Shown: positions 53,019 through 61,683 of the stretch, in pieces
How positions within the stretch are numbered: position 1 is the stretch's first letter
Layout: every line of letters begins with the position of its first letter
Source of the DNA: Rhizobium tibeticum
GTDB lineage: Bacteria > Pseudomonadota > Alphaproteobacteria > Rhizobiales > Rhizobiaceae
Length of the DNA: 64,000 bases
Reading direction: 5' to 3'
NCBI RefSeq assembly: GCF_900110205.1
Contig: NZ_FOCV01000007.1
Location: 62,001 to 126,000, forward strand
Translations under genes and position numbers: made by a program
Notes under the pieces: generated by a model
What the model was told of the DNA's origin: nothing
The model's input: only the letters and a program-made list of their open reading frames with translations
Databases searched by the model: none

Positions 53019-53228
53019 ATGGAAGATGAACCTTGTCCATTCGAAGATCTCCCCCGCTACGAGATCCGTCAGGAGCCGCGTGGAGGGTGGACGATCGTTG
53101 ACACCTTGACGTCCCTGCCTGCGGCAACGGACGGCAGGGATTTCGTCGGTCTCACCAAGAGAGATGCAGAGGACATTGCCCGCGAGCTAAACCTCAGTGC
53201 CGCCCAGGGTCGCGATCCGCTGCTCTGA
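53019..53228 (+). CDS. Small hypothetical protein
   Basis: Protein of 69 residues (EDEPCPFEDLPRYEIRQEPRGGWTIVDTLTSLPA...VGLTKRDAEDIARELN). It looks like a folded alpha/beta mini-domain, with codon use like its neighbours. No membrane segment or known family was recognised. It follows nadE by 75 bp. Confidence 0.65.
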   Translation: MEDEPCPFEDLPRYEIRQEPRGGWTIVDTLTSLPAATDGRDFVGLTKRDAEDIARELNLSAAQGRDPLL

Positions 53229-53279
53229 TCTCCCGGAACTTGCCGACAGCGGTCGCGTTTCGTTGCCAGAGGTGCAACG

Positions 53280-53537
53280 ATGACAGCCAAGGACAACAGG
53301 CCGGACGATCATCCTGCTGATCGGCACACGGCCTACGAAGCGCAGGAAAAAGCGCTGTCAAGGGAAGGGCGAAGCCTTTCGGCCTGGGCATTGTTTGGTG
53401 CCGTCGTCTTCGTGGTTGCGATGGTCGTGTTGGCATTCAGCGTCTGGACAGGCGGCGGAACCAGTCCCGCGCCAAAGGCGCCGGCAGGAGCCACGAGCCC
53501 CAATACCGTGCCGCCGCCAACGCAAAACACGAACTGA
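53280..53537 (+). CDS. Small single-pass membrane protein
   Basis: Protein of 85 residues: a charged N-terminus, one helix (LSAWALFGAVVFVVAMVVLAFSVW) and a Pro/Thr/Ala-rich outer tail. An AGGTGC region precedes ATG 53280. Function unknown. It ends one base before the convergent LysR stop. Confidence 0.65.
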   Translation: MTAKDNRPDDHPADRHTAYEAQEKALSREGRSLSAWALFGAVVFVVAMVVLAFSVWTGGGTSPAPKAPAGATSPNTVPPPTQNTN

Positions 53538-54440
53538 CTACGTCATCCATTTCCGGTGCTCCGCAAAGCGCTCTGCGAGCAGGTCGATGAACAGGCGAAC
53601 TTTCGTCGGTAAGTGACTGCGGTTCGGATAGACGGCGTTGATGCTGAACTCGACGGCGCGATAGTCGGGCATCATCCGGACGAGTCGTCCCGACGCGATG
53701 TCGTCGAACACAACGAAACTCGGCGCCAGGAAGATGCCCTGGCCCGTCGTCGTGAGGTGCCGTAGCGTCTCGGCGCTGTTCGATACGACGTTGCCACCGA
53801 TCTTCACGCTCGCCTGGGTGCCATCGGCGCCTTCAAAGCGCCATTCGTCTCCGTAGGGGTAATAGGTGTACTGAAGGCAGTTGTGGTTGGCCAAATCCGC
53901 CGGTACCTGCGGTATCGGATGGCTCTCAAGATAGCTTGGCGAACACACAAGGATGTGCCGCCAAGGCGTCAGCTTCCGGACAACGAGGCTCGAGTCCGGC
54001 GGCGGTATGGTGCGGATCACCAGATCATAACCTTCCTCGACCATATCGATCATCCGTTCCCCAATATTCATATCGAGGGCGATCGACGGATAGAGCTCGA
54101 GATACTCGCTGACCACCGGCAGAAGGAAGCGGACGATGGCCGTGCTGGTATAGACCTTGAGGGTACCACGCGGCGTAGAGCTCATCGCTCCTGCGGTACT
54201 GTCGGCTTCCTCGAGATCGGCCAGGATCTGGGCCGAGCGTTCGTAGTAATACTTGCCGGTTTCCGTGAGGCTGACCTTGCGCGTCGTGCGGTTGAGTAGC
54301 CTGACACCCAGCCTGTCCTCGAGGGACTGTACGTGGTTGCCGACCATCGTCACCGACATGTTGAGACGGCGTGCGGCCGCAGAGAAGCCGCCGCACTCCA
54401 CCACGCGACCAAAGACTGTGAGGCTTGTCAGCCGGTCCAT
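53538..54440 (-). CDS. LysR-family regulator
   Basis: Regulator of 300 residues: winged helix MDRLTSLTVFGRVVECGGFSAAARRLNMSVTMVGNHVQSLEDRLGVRLLNRTTRKVSLTETG, then effector domain GTLKVYTSTAIVRFLLPVVSEYLELYPSIALDMNIGERMIDMVEEGYDLVIR. Intact, of DmlR/AaeR-like type. No obvious target lies upstream, where only gene remnants remain. Confidence 0.92.
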   Translation of the reverse strand: MDRLTSLTVFGRVVECGGFSAAARRLNMSVTMVGNHVQSLEDRLGVRLLNRTTRKVSLTETGKYYYERSAQILADLEEADSTAGAMSSTPRGTLKVYTSTAIVRFLLPVVSEYLELYPSIALDMNIGERMIDMVEEGYDLVIRTIPPPDSSLVVRKLTPWRHILVCSPSYLESHPIPQVPADLANHNCLQYTYYPYGDEWRFEGADGTQASVKIGGNVVSNSAETLRHLTTTGQGIFLAPSFVVFDDIASGRLVRMMPDYRAVEFSINAVYPNRSHLPTKVRLFIDLLAERFAEHRKWMT

Positions 54441-54637
54441 TGGGTTCTCCGATTATCCGCTCTGGGTTGATGATCCTTCCCGATCTGAGCAGATTATCAG
54501 AACGCACGTGACGGCGCATTGTCCATCTCATCGAGTTTGACCTCGCGTGGCGAGGCAAGTCACAGGAGAACAATGGTCGAATTTCCCCGCAAGGAAGCAT
54601 TCGAGGTCGCCGGGGAAGCCGACCAACGCGACCACCC

Positions 54638-54973
54638 CAGCAGCACGTCGGCATTGATCGCCGAAAGGACATTCTGCGAGAGATCGATCGGTTCCAGTTC
54701 GGCGAGATTGCTGTCAGCGTCTGTATTGCCTTGCACCATGGCGAGGTCAGCTACGGCAATATCGGTTCCAGCCGACGCCTCGATTTCACGCTGATCGGCC
54801 CCGACGTCAATCGCGTCAGCCGCATCCATACAGCGTGCGGAGATCTTCGCGTTCCGCTCCTGATGTCCGATGCGTTCCGGAAAGAGGCGCAGGCCGAAGC
54901 CGTCTCGGCCGGCTGGCAGACACTCACGGGGTTCCCGCAGAAGGTGGAGCTTTTTCGATTGCCAGAGGCATGA
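54638..54973 (+). pseudogene. C-terminal fragment of a class III adenylate cyclase
   Basis: Open frame reading ILREIDRFQFGEIAVSV, ALHHGEVSYGNIGSSRRLDFTLIGPDVNRVSRI and ending FPQKVELFRLPEA-stop. This is the last third of a cyclase domain, with the Asn/Arg transition-state pair (PDVNRVSR). Both metal-binding aspartate motifs and the N-terminal part are gone, so it is a remnant and not functional. Confidence 0.75.
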
Positions 54974-54975
54974 AG

Positions 54976-55647
54976 CTAGCCAAGGCTCCCAGCAAAACGC
55001 TCGGCCAAACGGTCCTTCTGGAAGCGAGAGGATGAAGTCGATGAAGGCGCGGGTCTTTGCCGGCAGCAATGTTCGATTTGCGTAGTCGAGCGAAATTGGC
55101 CCGGCATCGGCATACGGGGGAACGTGACCCTTCATGTATGAAGGGGAGGCGACAGCAACGAGATGAGCGGGGGCAAGCGTTCGGGCGATGACACCGGGCG
55201 TTCGTTCGAAGCCGCCCGCCGATCGCGGCATCATAGTCTTCGGAAATGACATCGACCTGGCGGTTCTCGAACATCCATTCCGGCTTCACAAGCGGATAGC
55301 GTGTCAGGAAATCCGGCAGCAACGGCAGGACATAGCCGGTGCCAAAGGCCGGGCTCATGCTGACCTTGAGGACGCCGGACGGTTCGCCTTGATCGGTCGC
55401 CACGGCGGCAATGGCACTCTGCAGGTTTGCCAGATCATCGCGGATGGCGGCGAAGAAGCGTTCGCCCGCCTCGGTCAACGTGAGCTTGCGCGTACTGCGC
55501 TGAAAGAGGCGAACACCGAGATTGGCCTCGAGGATCGCGACATTGCGACTGACGGCCGCGGGCGTGACGGAAAGCCGGCGCTGCAGCGGAAAATCCGCCG
55601 AGTTCGGCGCTGCGGACAAAGGACTCCGGATTTGCCAGCGGTTCCAT
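54976..55647 (-). pseudogene. LysR-family regulator, frameshifted and internally deleted
   Basis: The pieces lie in three frames. MEPLANPESFVRSAELGGFSAAA starts at 55647; then LSVTPAAVSRNVAILEANLGVRLFQRSTRKLTLTEAGERFF and VLKVSMSPAFGTGYVLPLLPDFL; then FERTPGVIARTLAPAHLVAVASPSYM fused to YADAGPISLDYANRTLLPAKTRAFIDFIL, and AERFAGSLG-stop at 54976. At least three frameshifts are needed, and about 60-70 residues of the effector domain are missing at the fusion. Confidence 0.8.
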
Positions 55648-55758
55648 CGGATTTTCAACGGTTGCTTGAAACCAAGAAAGGCTATTGTGCGGTGAAGTCG
55701 GGTGCAAGCACCGAGGTGTCTATCGGCAAAGCCGAAGTCGAATATAAACTATATAAAT

Positions 55759-55768
55759 AATAGCTATT
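55759..55768. promoter_or_regulatory. AT-rich palindrome upstream of Rrf2 gene
   Basis: AATAGCTATT is a perfect 10-bp palindrome in a very AT-rich stretch 75 bp before the regulator start. It could be part of the autoregulatory Rrf2 operator; the evidence is short. Confidence 0.35.
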
Positions 55769-55843
55769 TCTTGTGTGTTCACGGTTTTGGCGTTATTTGC
55801 TGAATAATGGGGACGGAGTACCGGGGGCGTAAGGCAACAGGAA

Positions 55844-56308
55844 ATGCTGACGAAAAAGGGAAAGTATGGGTTGAAGGCGCTGGTTGACTTGGCGCGGCTC
55901 GCGCCCGGTGAAACGGCCTTCATCAACGACGTTGCCGCGCGCAACAATATTCCGAAGAAATTCCTCGATACGATTCTTCTGGAATTGCGAAATGTCGGCA
56001 TTCTTCGATCGAAGAAAGGCCCGGGCGGCGGCTATTCGCTGTCGCGTCCGGCCTCCGAAATCCGCATCGGTCATGTCATCCGCACACTCGACGGCCCCTT
56101 GGCACCTATTCGATGTGCCAGCCGCACGGCTTTCGAAGCCTGCGACGACTGTTCCGATCCCGAAAACTGTCAGGTGCGGCGCTCCATGACCGAGGTCCGG
56201 GACGCGATCGCCGATATTCTCGACAACATGACGCTCGAGCAATTCGTCGCATCCGGTAACAAGCTGGACGATGCCGACGAGGAAGTCGCCATTTCGGTCG
56301 CCAATTGA
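55844..56308 (+). CDS. Rrf2-family regulator with Cys cluster
   Basis: Protein of 154 residues. Winged helix MLTKKGKYGLKALVDLARLAPGETAFINDVAARNNIPKKFLDTILLELRNVGILRSKKGPGGGYSLSRP is typical Rrf2/CymR/IscR. The effector part holds four cysteines (PIRCAS, EACDDCSDPENCQVR) that could ligate an Fe-S cluster. CymR-like sulfur control or redox control is plausible; the convergent neighbour encodes an SfnB/DszC-like desulfurisation-type flavoprotein. Confidence 0.92.
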   Translation: MLTKKGKYGLKALVDLARLAPGETAFINDVAARNNIPKKFLDTILLELRNVGILRSKKGPGGGYSLSRPASEIRIGHVIRTLDGPLAPIRCASRTAFEACDDCSDPENCQVRRSMTEVRDAIADILDNMTLEQFVASGNKLDDADEEVAISVAN

Positions 56309-56312
56309 GGCA

Positions 56313-57416
56313 TCAGCCGTCGCGGAAATAATGCGCCGCAGCCGCTCGGTAGAGATCGTCGGCGGCTGCATCATTTGCGCGGATTCGTGCGTTTCTCCAA
56401 TGCCGATCGAGATTCCGGCCAATGCTTGTCGCACCGTTGCCGGACAGTTCGAACAGTGCGTTGGCGACCTCGAGCGCCGTCCTGCTTGCGGTGATGCTGG
56501 CGGCTGACGCGGAGAAGAAGGCTGCTTCGGTCCCGCCTGTCGAGGGGCTCACCTGCGCGAAGTCCAATTTGCCGCCGGCGCTTTCCAGGAGCGCAGCCGT
56601 CGCCTTTACGGAAAGTGCAAGTTTTCCAACCCCGGCCGAACGCGGCACTTCCCGAAGACTGGCGAGGGCGGCTCGCGCGATGCCGAGGTCCGTCCCAGCA
56701 TGGAGGAGGGCGGCCAGGGCCGAACTGGTCGTGTGAGGCTGCTGGCGATTATCCGCCGCTGCTTCGCCGTTTCCAATGACGCCATTGGCAACTGCGGATC
56801 CGGCGCCGTTCGTCCTTTGCCCGAAACCATCCCAGTCATCGATGATCTGCAGCCCCGCGGTGTCGCAAGGCAGGTGGAAGCGGACCGCTTGCCCCTGCGT
56901 GTCGATCGCGTCGGCGGCGATCCAATCGGCAAACAGGATGCCGGGCACGCGCAAGCTTCGGCCGCTCAGTTGATAGCGGTCGCCAGAGGGGACCGCCGCG
57001 CCCGCTTCAGCAAAAGTTGCTGCCACGAAATGATCGCCGGCAAGGGCGCGAACGAAGAGGAGGGCCCTTCGCTCCTCGTTCGTTTCATTCCTGAGCTCTT
57101 CCAGCACGGTGAAGTGATGCTCGAGGCATTCCCCGATCGAAGAATCGCCTTCCGCGATGATGGCGACAATCTCGCCGAGGAGCGCATTGGCGACATCCAG
57201 CCCCTCATTCTCTGGTGGAACCGTCACGGCTGTCAGTCCTGACTGGAAAAGGGCGTCGAGCTCCGCGCGAGGAAAGATGCGGTTGATGTCACGCTCGCTC
57301 GCCTGCAGCGCGAAGTCCGCAGCAAGCCGGCGCGCAGTGGCGATCGCCTCTTCCTCGCTTTCGATACGGTGCGCGGCTGGTCTTGCCCGGTCGGAAAACC
57401 GCGATACGGTTCCCAT
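56313..57416 (-). CDS. Acyl-CoA dehydrogenase-like flavoprotein (SfnB/DszC type)
   Basis: Protein of 367 residues of the acyl-CoA dehydrogenase fold: N-terminal helical domain (AIATARRLAADFALQASERDINRIFPRAELDALFQSGLTAVTVPPENEGLD), central beta region and C-terminal helices (ITASRTALEVANALFELSGNGATSIGRNLDRHWRNAR). The SG..A/HWR..R end resembles the monooxygenases SfnB, DszC and related sulfur-acquisition enzymes. Convergent with the Rrf2 gene, only 4 bp apart. Confidence 0.85.
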   Translation of the reverse strand: MGTVSRFSDRARPAAHRIESEEEAIATARRLAADFALQASERDINRIFPRAELDALFQSGLTAVTVPPENEGLDVANALLGEIVAIIAEGDSSIGECLEHHFTVLEELRNETNEERRALLFVRALAGDHFVAATFAEAGAAVPSGDRYQLSGRSLRVPGILFADWIAADAIDTQGQAVRFHLPCDTAGLQIIDDWDGFGQRTNGAGSAVANGVIGNGEAAADNRQQPHTTSSALAALLHAGTDLGIARAALASLREVPRSAGVGKLALSVKATAALLESAGGKLDFAQVSPSTGGTEAAFFSASAASITASRTALEVANALFELSGNGATSIGRNLDRHWRNARIRANDAAADDLYRAAAAHYFRDG

Positions 57417-57575
57417 TGCTCCTCCAATCAGTTGAGCCTCTAGGATTGATGGATCGCGGGTGCAATGATAAGGCGCGTTTTTCTACGAATGCACGAGCGA
57501 TTGGATTTTATTGTCGCTTGATGGCACCAATGCGAAGCGTAGCGACGCTTCGATGCTCGCAATGAAAGGTTCAAC

Positions 57576-58313
57576 ATGCCTTCGACGGTCCGTGAGCGGC
57601 TGAAACTGGATCCCGGCGACATTCCGATCTACGCCATCGGTGACATTCATGGCAGGCATGACTTGCTGCAGAAGGCAGAGCAGGCAATCGTCGAGGATGC
57701 CGCCGCCATTCCAGGGCGCAAGCTGATCATCACGCTCGGCGATTACATCGATCGCGGGCCGTCATCAGCACAAGTCATCTCCCACCTGATGGGGCCTCCT
57801 CCGAAGAATTTCGACCGTATCTGCCTGACCGGGAACCACGAGATTACGATGCTCGACTATCTCGACGGTCTGGTCTCCTTTTCCGATTGGATGCGAATGG
57901 GGTCGGATGCGCTGCTGCGCTCCTATGGCCTCGACGCAGAGCAGTTGCCGCTGGTTTTCTCGACCGCAGCAAAGCTTGATGGCTTCATCAGGCAATCAAT
58001 ACCGAAGCCGCATGTGGATTTCCTGCGCTCCCTGCCGATTTTCGTCGATACGCCTAGCGTGCTCTTCGTGCACGCCGGTATTGATCCGATGCTGCCGATC
58101 GAGGCGCAAAGCGACGATGATCTCGTCTTCATCCGTCATCGATTTTTCGAGAGCCGTCGGCCGCTGCCGAAGGTCATCGTCCACGGCCATACGCCGAACG
58201 ACGAGCCTGAGGTCCTGCCGAAGAGGCTGAACCTCGACACTGGCGCCTTCCACAGCGGCAAACTCACGGTTGCCAGGCTGTGGAAGGGGCGTGTGCATCT
58301 TTTCCAGACGTGA
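57576..58313 (+). CDS. Serine/threonine protein phosphatase (PPP-type metallophosphoesterase)
   Basis: Protein of 245 residues with metal-binding motifs GDIHGRHD, GDYIDRGPSSAQVI, GNHEITML, a His in LFVHAGIDP and VHGHTPN. It is the bacterial PrpA/ApaH-like family. No membrane segment. It ends one base before the exoP stop, convergent. In some rhizobia similar phosphatases lie by polysaccharide genes and could act on the tyrosine kinase ExoP (speculative). Confidence 0.9.
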   Translation: MPSTVRERLKLDPGDIPIYAIGDIHGRHDLLQKAEQAIVEDAAAIPGRKLIITLGDYIDRGPSSAQVISHLMGPPPKNFDRICLTGNHEITMLDYLDGLVSFSDWMRMGSDALLRSYGLDAEQLPLVFSTAAKLDGFIRQSIPKPHVDFLRSLPIFVDTPSVLFVHAGIDPMLPIEAQSDDDLVFIRHRFFESRRPLPKVIVHGHTPNDEPEVLPKRLNLDTGAFHSGKLTVARLWKGRVHLFQT

Positions 58314-60671
58314 TCAGGCGCCGGCTTTTGCTGGCTCCCGCTTCTTTGGCGTCTCTTCCGTGTAGTAGCTCACATATTTATGGCGGTAGCGTTCCGTGCC
58401 GCCGAAGTTGGTGAACTTGCCGAGCTCGGTCATGTCGGTCTTGTTGAGGATCACGCCGAGAATCTTGGACTTGATCTGCGGCTCGGCATTGAGAAGGTCA
58501 CGCACGACGGATGTCGGCGTCGAGCCCCATTCGGTCACGAACAGGAAGCCATCGACCTGCGGGGCAAATGCCTTGGCGTCGATGACGGGACCGAGCGGCG
58601 CAAGGTCGACGACGATGTAGTCGAACATCTTGCGTGCATTTTCCATGAGGTTGAACATGCCCTGCGAAGCAAGCAACTCGCTGGTGTGCATGAGGTGATC
58701 GTTCGGCAGAACCGGGAGGATTGCCAGCTTTGTCACAGGATCGACCTTGACGGCACTTGCCCACGGAACCTCACCAAGAACCGCCTCGACGAGCCCCTGC
58801 TTTGGCGGTGTCTTCAGCATGCGCGTCAGGCCGGGGTTGCGAAGATCGGCGTCGATGAGCAGCGTGCGCTTGCCGCTGGAGGCGAGAAGCGCCGCGAAGT
58901 TGGCCGCCGTCGTCGACTTGCCTTCTCCCGGCATCGCCGAGACGACGCCGATAACGCGGTCCGATTTGCCCTGGAACATGACGTCGCTCGCAAGCTTCGC
59001 ATTGCGCAGGGTTTCGGCGAAGATCGAGCGCGGTGCTTCGAGGACAACACGCATGATGCGTTCGAAGGTCGCGCCGGAATCGGCCGTCGCTTCGGCCGGG
59101 TCTAGCGCAGGATTGGCACGGGGCCGGAAGAGTTTGCCCTCCCGCGGCGGCTTGCCGATCAGCGGCAGATAGCCGAGGAATTTGAGGCCAAGGATCGTCC
59201 TGACGTCGCCCTCGACGCGGAAGAAACGTTCGCGGAATTCCTGGAATGCCGTGAGCGCGCCGCCGGCCATCAGGCCGAGAACGATGGCAAGGCCAAGCGT
59301 CATGGTCTTTTTCGGGCTGGACGGCGAGACCGGCACGCCTGCCTCGGAGATCACGCGAGCCTTGGCAATGGGGAAGGACTGTTGTTGCGAGGCCTCCTCA
59401 TACTTGCCGAGGTAGGATTCGTAGAGTGTCTTCAAGGCAGTTGCCCGTTGCTCGAGATCGTTGAGCTGGACGATCGACCTGTCGGCTTCCGAATTCTTGC
59501 CTGTCAGGTGTTCGATGTTCTGGCGGAGCGAGGCTTCCCGTGAGCGGGCGACCTCGAACTCGTTGCGGTAACTGGACGTCAACTGCTGGAGTTCCTGATA
59601 GATCTGGCGGGTCAGGTCCTGTTTTTCGGCACGCAGAGCGACGGCTTGCGGGTGGTCTTCGCCGAAGTTTGTCGTGACTTCCTGTTCGCGCTTGTTCACC
59701 GAGATGTAACGGGTGCGCAGATCCTGGATCACCGTATTGTCCGTCTGGCCGGACGAGATTGCCGCGTTGTTGACGGCACTGTCAGGGCCAAGATCGACGA
59801 TCGACTTGAACTGGTTGTAGCGGGCCGAAGCGCTGGCACTGTCTGCCTGGGCGACGATCAACTGCTTGTTGAGGTCGGCAAGCTGCTGTTCGGACATCAG
59901 CTCACCATTGGCCGATGTCAGCCCGTTCTCGGACTTGAACTTCGCCACATCGAGGGCTGCCTGCTGCGACCGCTCGCGAAGATCGGCGAGACGCTGCTGC
60001 AGCCAGACCGAGGCGCTTTCCGTCGCGTCGAAGTTGGCATTCAACTGATCGTTCAGATAAGCGTTCGCGTAAGCCTTCGTGATCCGCGCGGCGAGGAGCT
60101 TGTCGGTCGAACGGAAGGAAACCGCCAGAACAGAGCTGCGGTTGACGCGGGATACGGCCACCGCGTCCTGCAGCAGAGCGGCCGCCTTCTGGCGGCGGGC
60201 GTTGCGAGCATCGTCTTCCGTCGCCGGCGGCCCGCCAGGTGCCAATGCGCTCACGAGCAGCTTCATCCCGGACTTGATCAGCGCGGCGGGCGACTGCGCA
60301 GGATCGAGGATTGTTTCGTTATCCTGAAGCTTCTCGGCATCGACCACGCGAAGCGCGAGCTCGTTCGACTTCAGGATTTCGACGGCGCTGGCGATCTGCA
60401 TGTCGACCTGCTGTGCGCTGGCCACCGGCGTCGGATCCTGCGCGTATTTCGCAATATCGTCGTCGAGCAGGATCTGCGTCATCGACGTGTACTGCGCTGT
60501 GGCAAAGAGCAGATAGACAACGGCGAGCGTCACTGTCGCAGCAACGCAGAGCGCCACCGACCCGGCACGGCGAATGACAATGGCGATCAGGCGATCGATG
60601 TCGATGAATGAATCGGAATCGTCGGCCGCTTTGGGCAGAGAACTGTGCAAGGTCAGGTTCCGTTGGTTCAT
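58314..60671 (-). CDS. exoP: ExoP: polysaccharide co-polymerase and BY-kinase (Wzc-like)
   Basis: Inner-membrane protein of 785 residues that controls succinoglycan chain length. Wzz domain from about residue 22 with first helix 37-57, long coiled-coil periplasmic region (205-420), Pro-rich motif VPVSPSSPKK (447-456), second helix about 456-476, then a cytoplasmic kinase with Walker A MPGEGKST (580-587) and LLIDAD (604-609). The tail has clustered Tyr (TERYRHKYVSYYTEE). The gene starts 4 bp after exoO. Confidence 0.93.
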   Translation of the reverse strand: MNQRNLTLHSSLPKAADDSDSFIDIDRLIAIVIRRAGSVALCVAATVTLAVVYLLFATAQYTSMTQILLDDDIAKYAQDPTPVASAQQVDMQIASAVEILKSNELALRVVDAEKLQDNETILDPAQSPAALIKSGMKLLVSALAPGGPPATEDDARNARRQKAAALLQDAVAVSRVNRSSVLAVSFRSTDKLLAARITKAYANAYLNDQLNANFDATESASVWLQQRLADLRERSQQAALDVAKFKSENGLTSANGELMSEQQLADLNKQLIVAQADSASASARYNQFKSIVDLGPDSAVNNAAISSGQTDNTVIQDLRTRYISVNKREQEVTTNFGEDHPQAVALRAEKQDLTRQIYQELQQLTSSYRNEFEVARSREASLRQNIEHLTGKNSEADRSIVQLNDLEQRATALKTLYESYLGKYEEASQQQSFPIAKARVISEAGVPVSPSSPKKTMTLGLAIVLGLMAGGALTAFQEFRERFFRVEGDVRTILGLKFLGYLPLIGKPPREGKLFRPRANPALDPAEATADSGATFERIMRVVLEAPRSIFAETLRNAKLASDVMFQGKSDRVIGVVSAMPGEGKSTTAANFAALLASSGKRTLLIDADLRNPGLTRMLKTPPKQGLVEAVLGEVPWASAVKVDPVTKLAILPVLPNDHLMHTSELLASQGMFNLMENARKMFDYIVVDLAPLGPVIDAKAFAPQVDGFLFVTEWGSTPTSVVRDLLNAEPQIKSKILGVILNKTDMTELGKFTNFGGTERYRHKYVSYYTEETPKKREPAKAGA

Positions 60672-60675
60672 GGCT

Positions 60676-61683
60676 CTATCCTTTGCGGGAGCGGGTCACG
60701 CCATCGATGGCTGTGAGGTCGGTCCGCGGGCTGATCAGTTGGCGAAGCGGCGCGAGCGCGCGATGGATCCGAATGGCGATCGGCATCCTGAGATGCGCCA
60801 CCGCCGACGGATTGCTCCATGCCGTCTTGATCGCTCCGCAGATCGACCGGTCTTTGATGTTCTGTACGAGGATGAGGAAGGCGCGACCTCGGCGGAGGCT
60901 TCGCTCGCGAAACTCCTGTGCGGCTGCCGCCTCCGCATCCAGCGTGTAATCTCGAAGGAAGGTCTTATCGCCCTCGATCATGGCGTCGATGTGATGAAGG
61001 GAAAGAACGCGTGAAATCGATCCCTCACGGATCTGATAATCGTAGCCAGGGATTGGCTCGATCACGCAGCGCCCACCAAGCGCCATGGCCGAGGCGAGAA
61101 ACAGATAATCCTCGCCGACTTTCAGTGCTTCGTTGAAACGAAGCCCATGTCGTTCGATGAAAGCGTGCTGAAAGATTGGCTTGAGATAACCAAAGTTATG
61201 CGTTGTCTGAAACAGGGCATTCGATCGTATGAATACGGGAAGCGTCAACGTGGGCGTTTCCGCCAGCGATTGTTCGGTAAACATGGTCTCCGGCGGCGTG
61301 CCGTCGGCGCGAATGACGCGGAGATTGTCGACGGCGATCTGAGCATCAGCCTTCTCGGCGCGCCCGATCATGCGCCGTAGTCGGTCCGGTTCGACGGTGT
61401 CGTCGGAATCGAGCACGGCAAGCCAGCGGCCGGTCGCGGCCGACAGGGCCGCGTTGCGCGCTGCCGCAGGCCCGCCGTTGCAGGCAAGCGCCAGCAGCTT
61501 CACGTTTCTGTCGGCGTAGCTCTCGGCAATCGCTCTCGTCTCGTCCGTTGAGCAGTCATCGGCGACGATCACCTCGACCGAAACGCCCCTTTGTGCAAGC
61601 GCGCTATCGATCGCCTTGGCGAGCGTCCCCGCTGCATTGTACGCGGCGACGATGAAGCTGACGTCGGGCTGGGTTTGCGTCAT
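60676..61683 (-). CDS. exoO: Glycosyltransferase family 2, ExoO-like
   Basis: Protein of 335 residues: GT2 core VSFIVAAYNAAGTLAKAIDSAL, VIVADDCSTDET, and the metal-binding VLDSDDTVEPDRL, with VGEDYLFLA later. In S. meliloti ExoO adds a glucose to the succinoglycan octasaccharide. Identification rests on family and position beside exoM and exoP. Its ATG overlaps the exoM stop (ATGA). Confidence 0.88.
   Translation of the reverse strand: MTQTQPDVSFIVAAYNAAGTLAKAIDSALAQRGVSVEVIVADDCSTDETRAIAESYADRNVKLLALACNGGPAAARNAALSAATGRWLAVLDSDDTVEPDRLRRMIGRAEKADAQIAVDNLRVIRADGTPPETMFTEQSLAETPTLTLPVFIRSNALFQTTHNFGYLKPIFQHAFIERHGLRFNEALKVGEDYLFLASAMALGGRCVIEPIPGYDYQIREGSISRVLSLHHIDAMIEGDKTFLRDYTLDAEAAAAQEFRERSLRRGRAFLILVQNIKDRSICGAIKTAWSNPSAVAHLRMPIAIRIHRALAPLRQLISPRTDLTAIDGVTRSRKG

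Noticed and set aside
53019..53537. The two small genes as parts of one gene
   Set aside because: They have separate starts, differing composition and a stop with a 51-bp gap between them.
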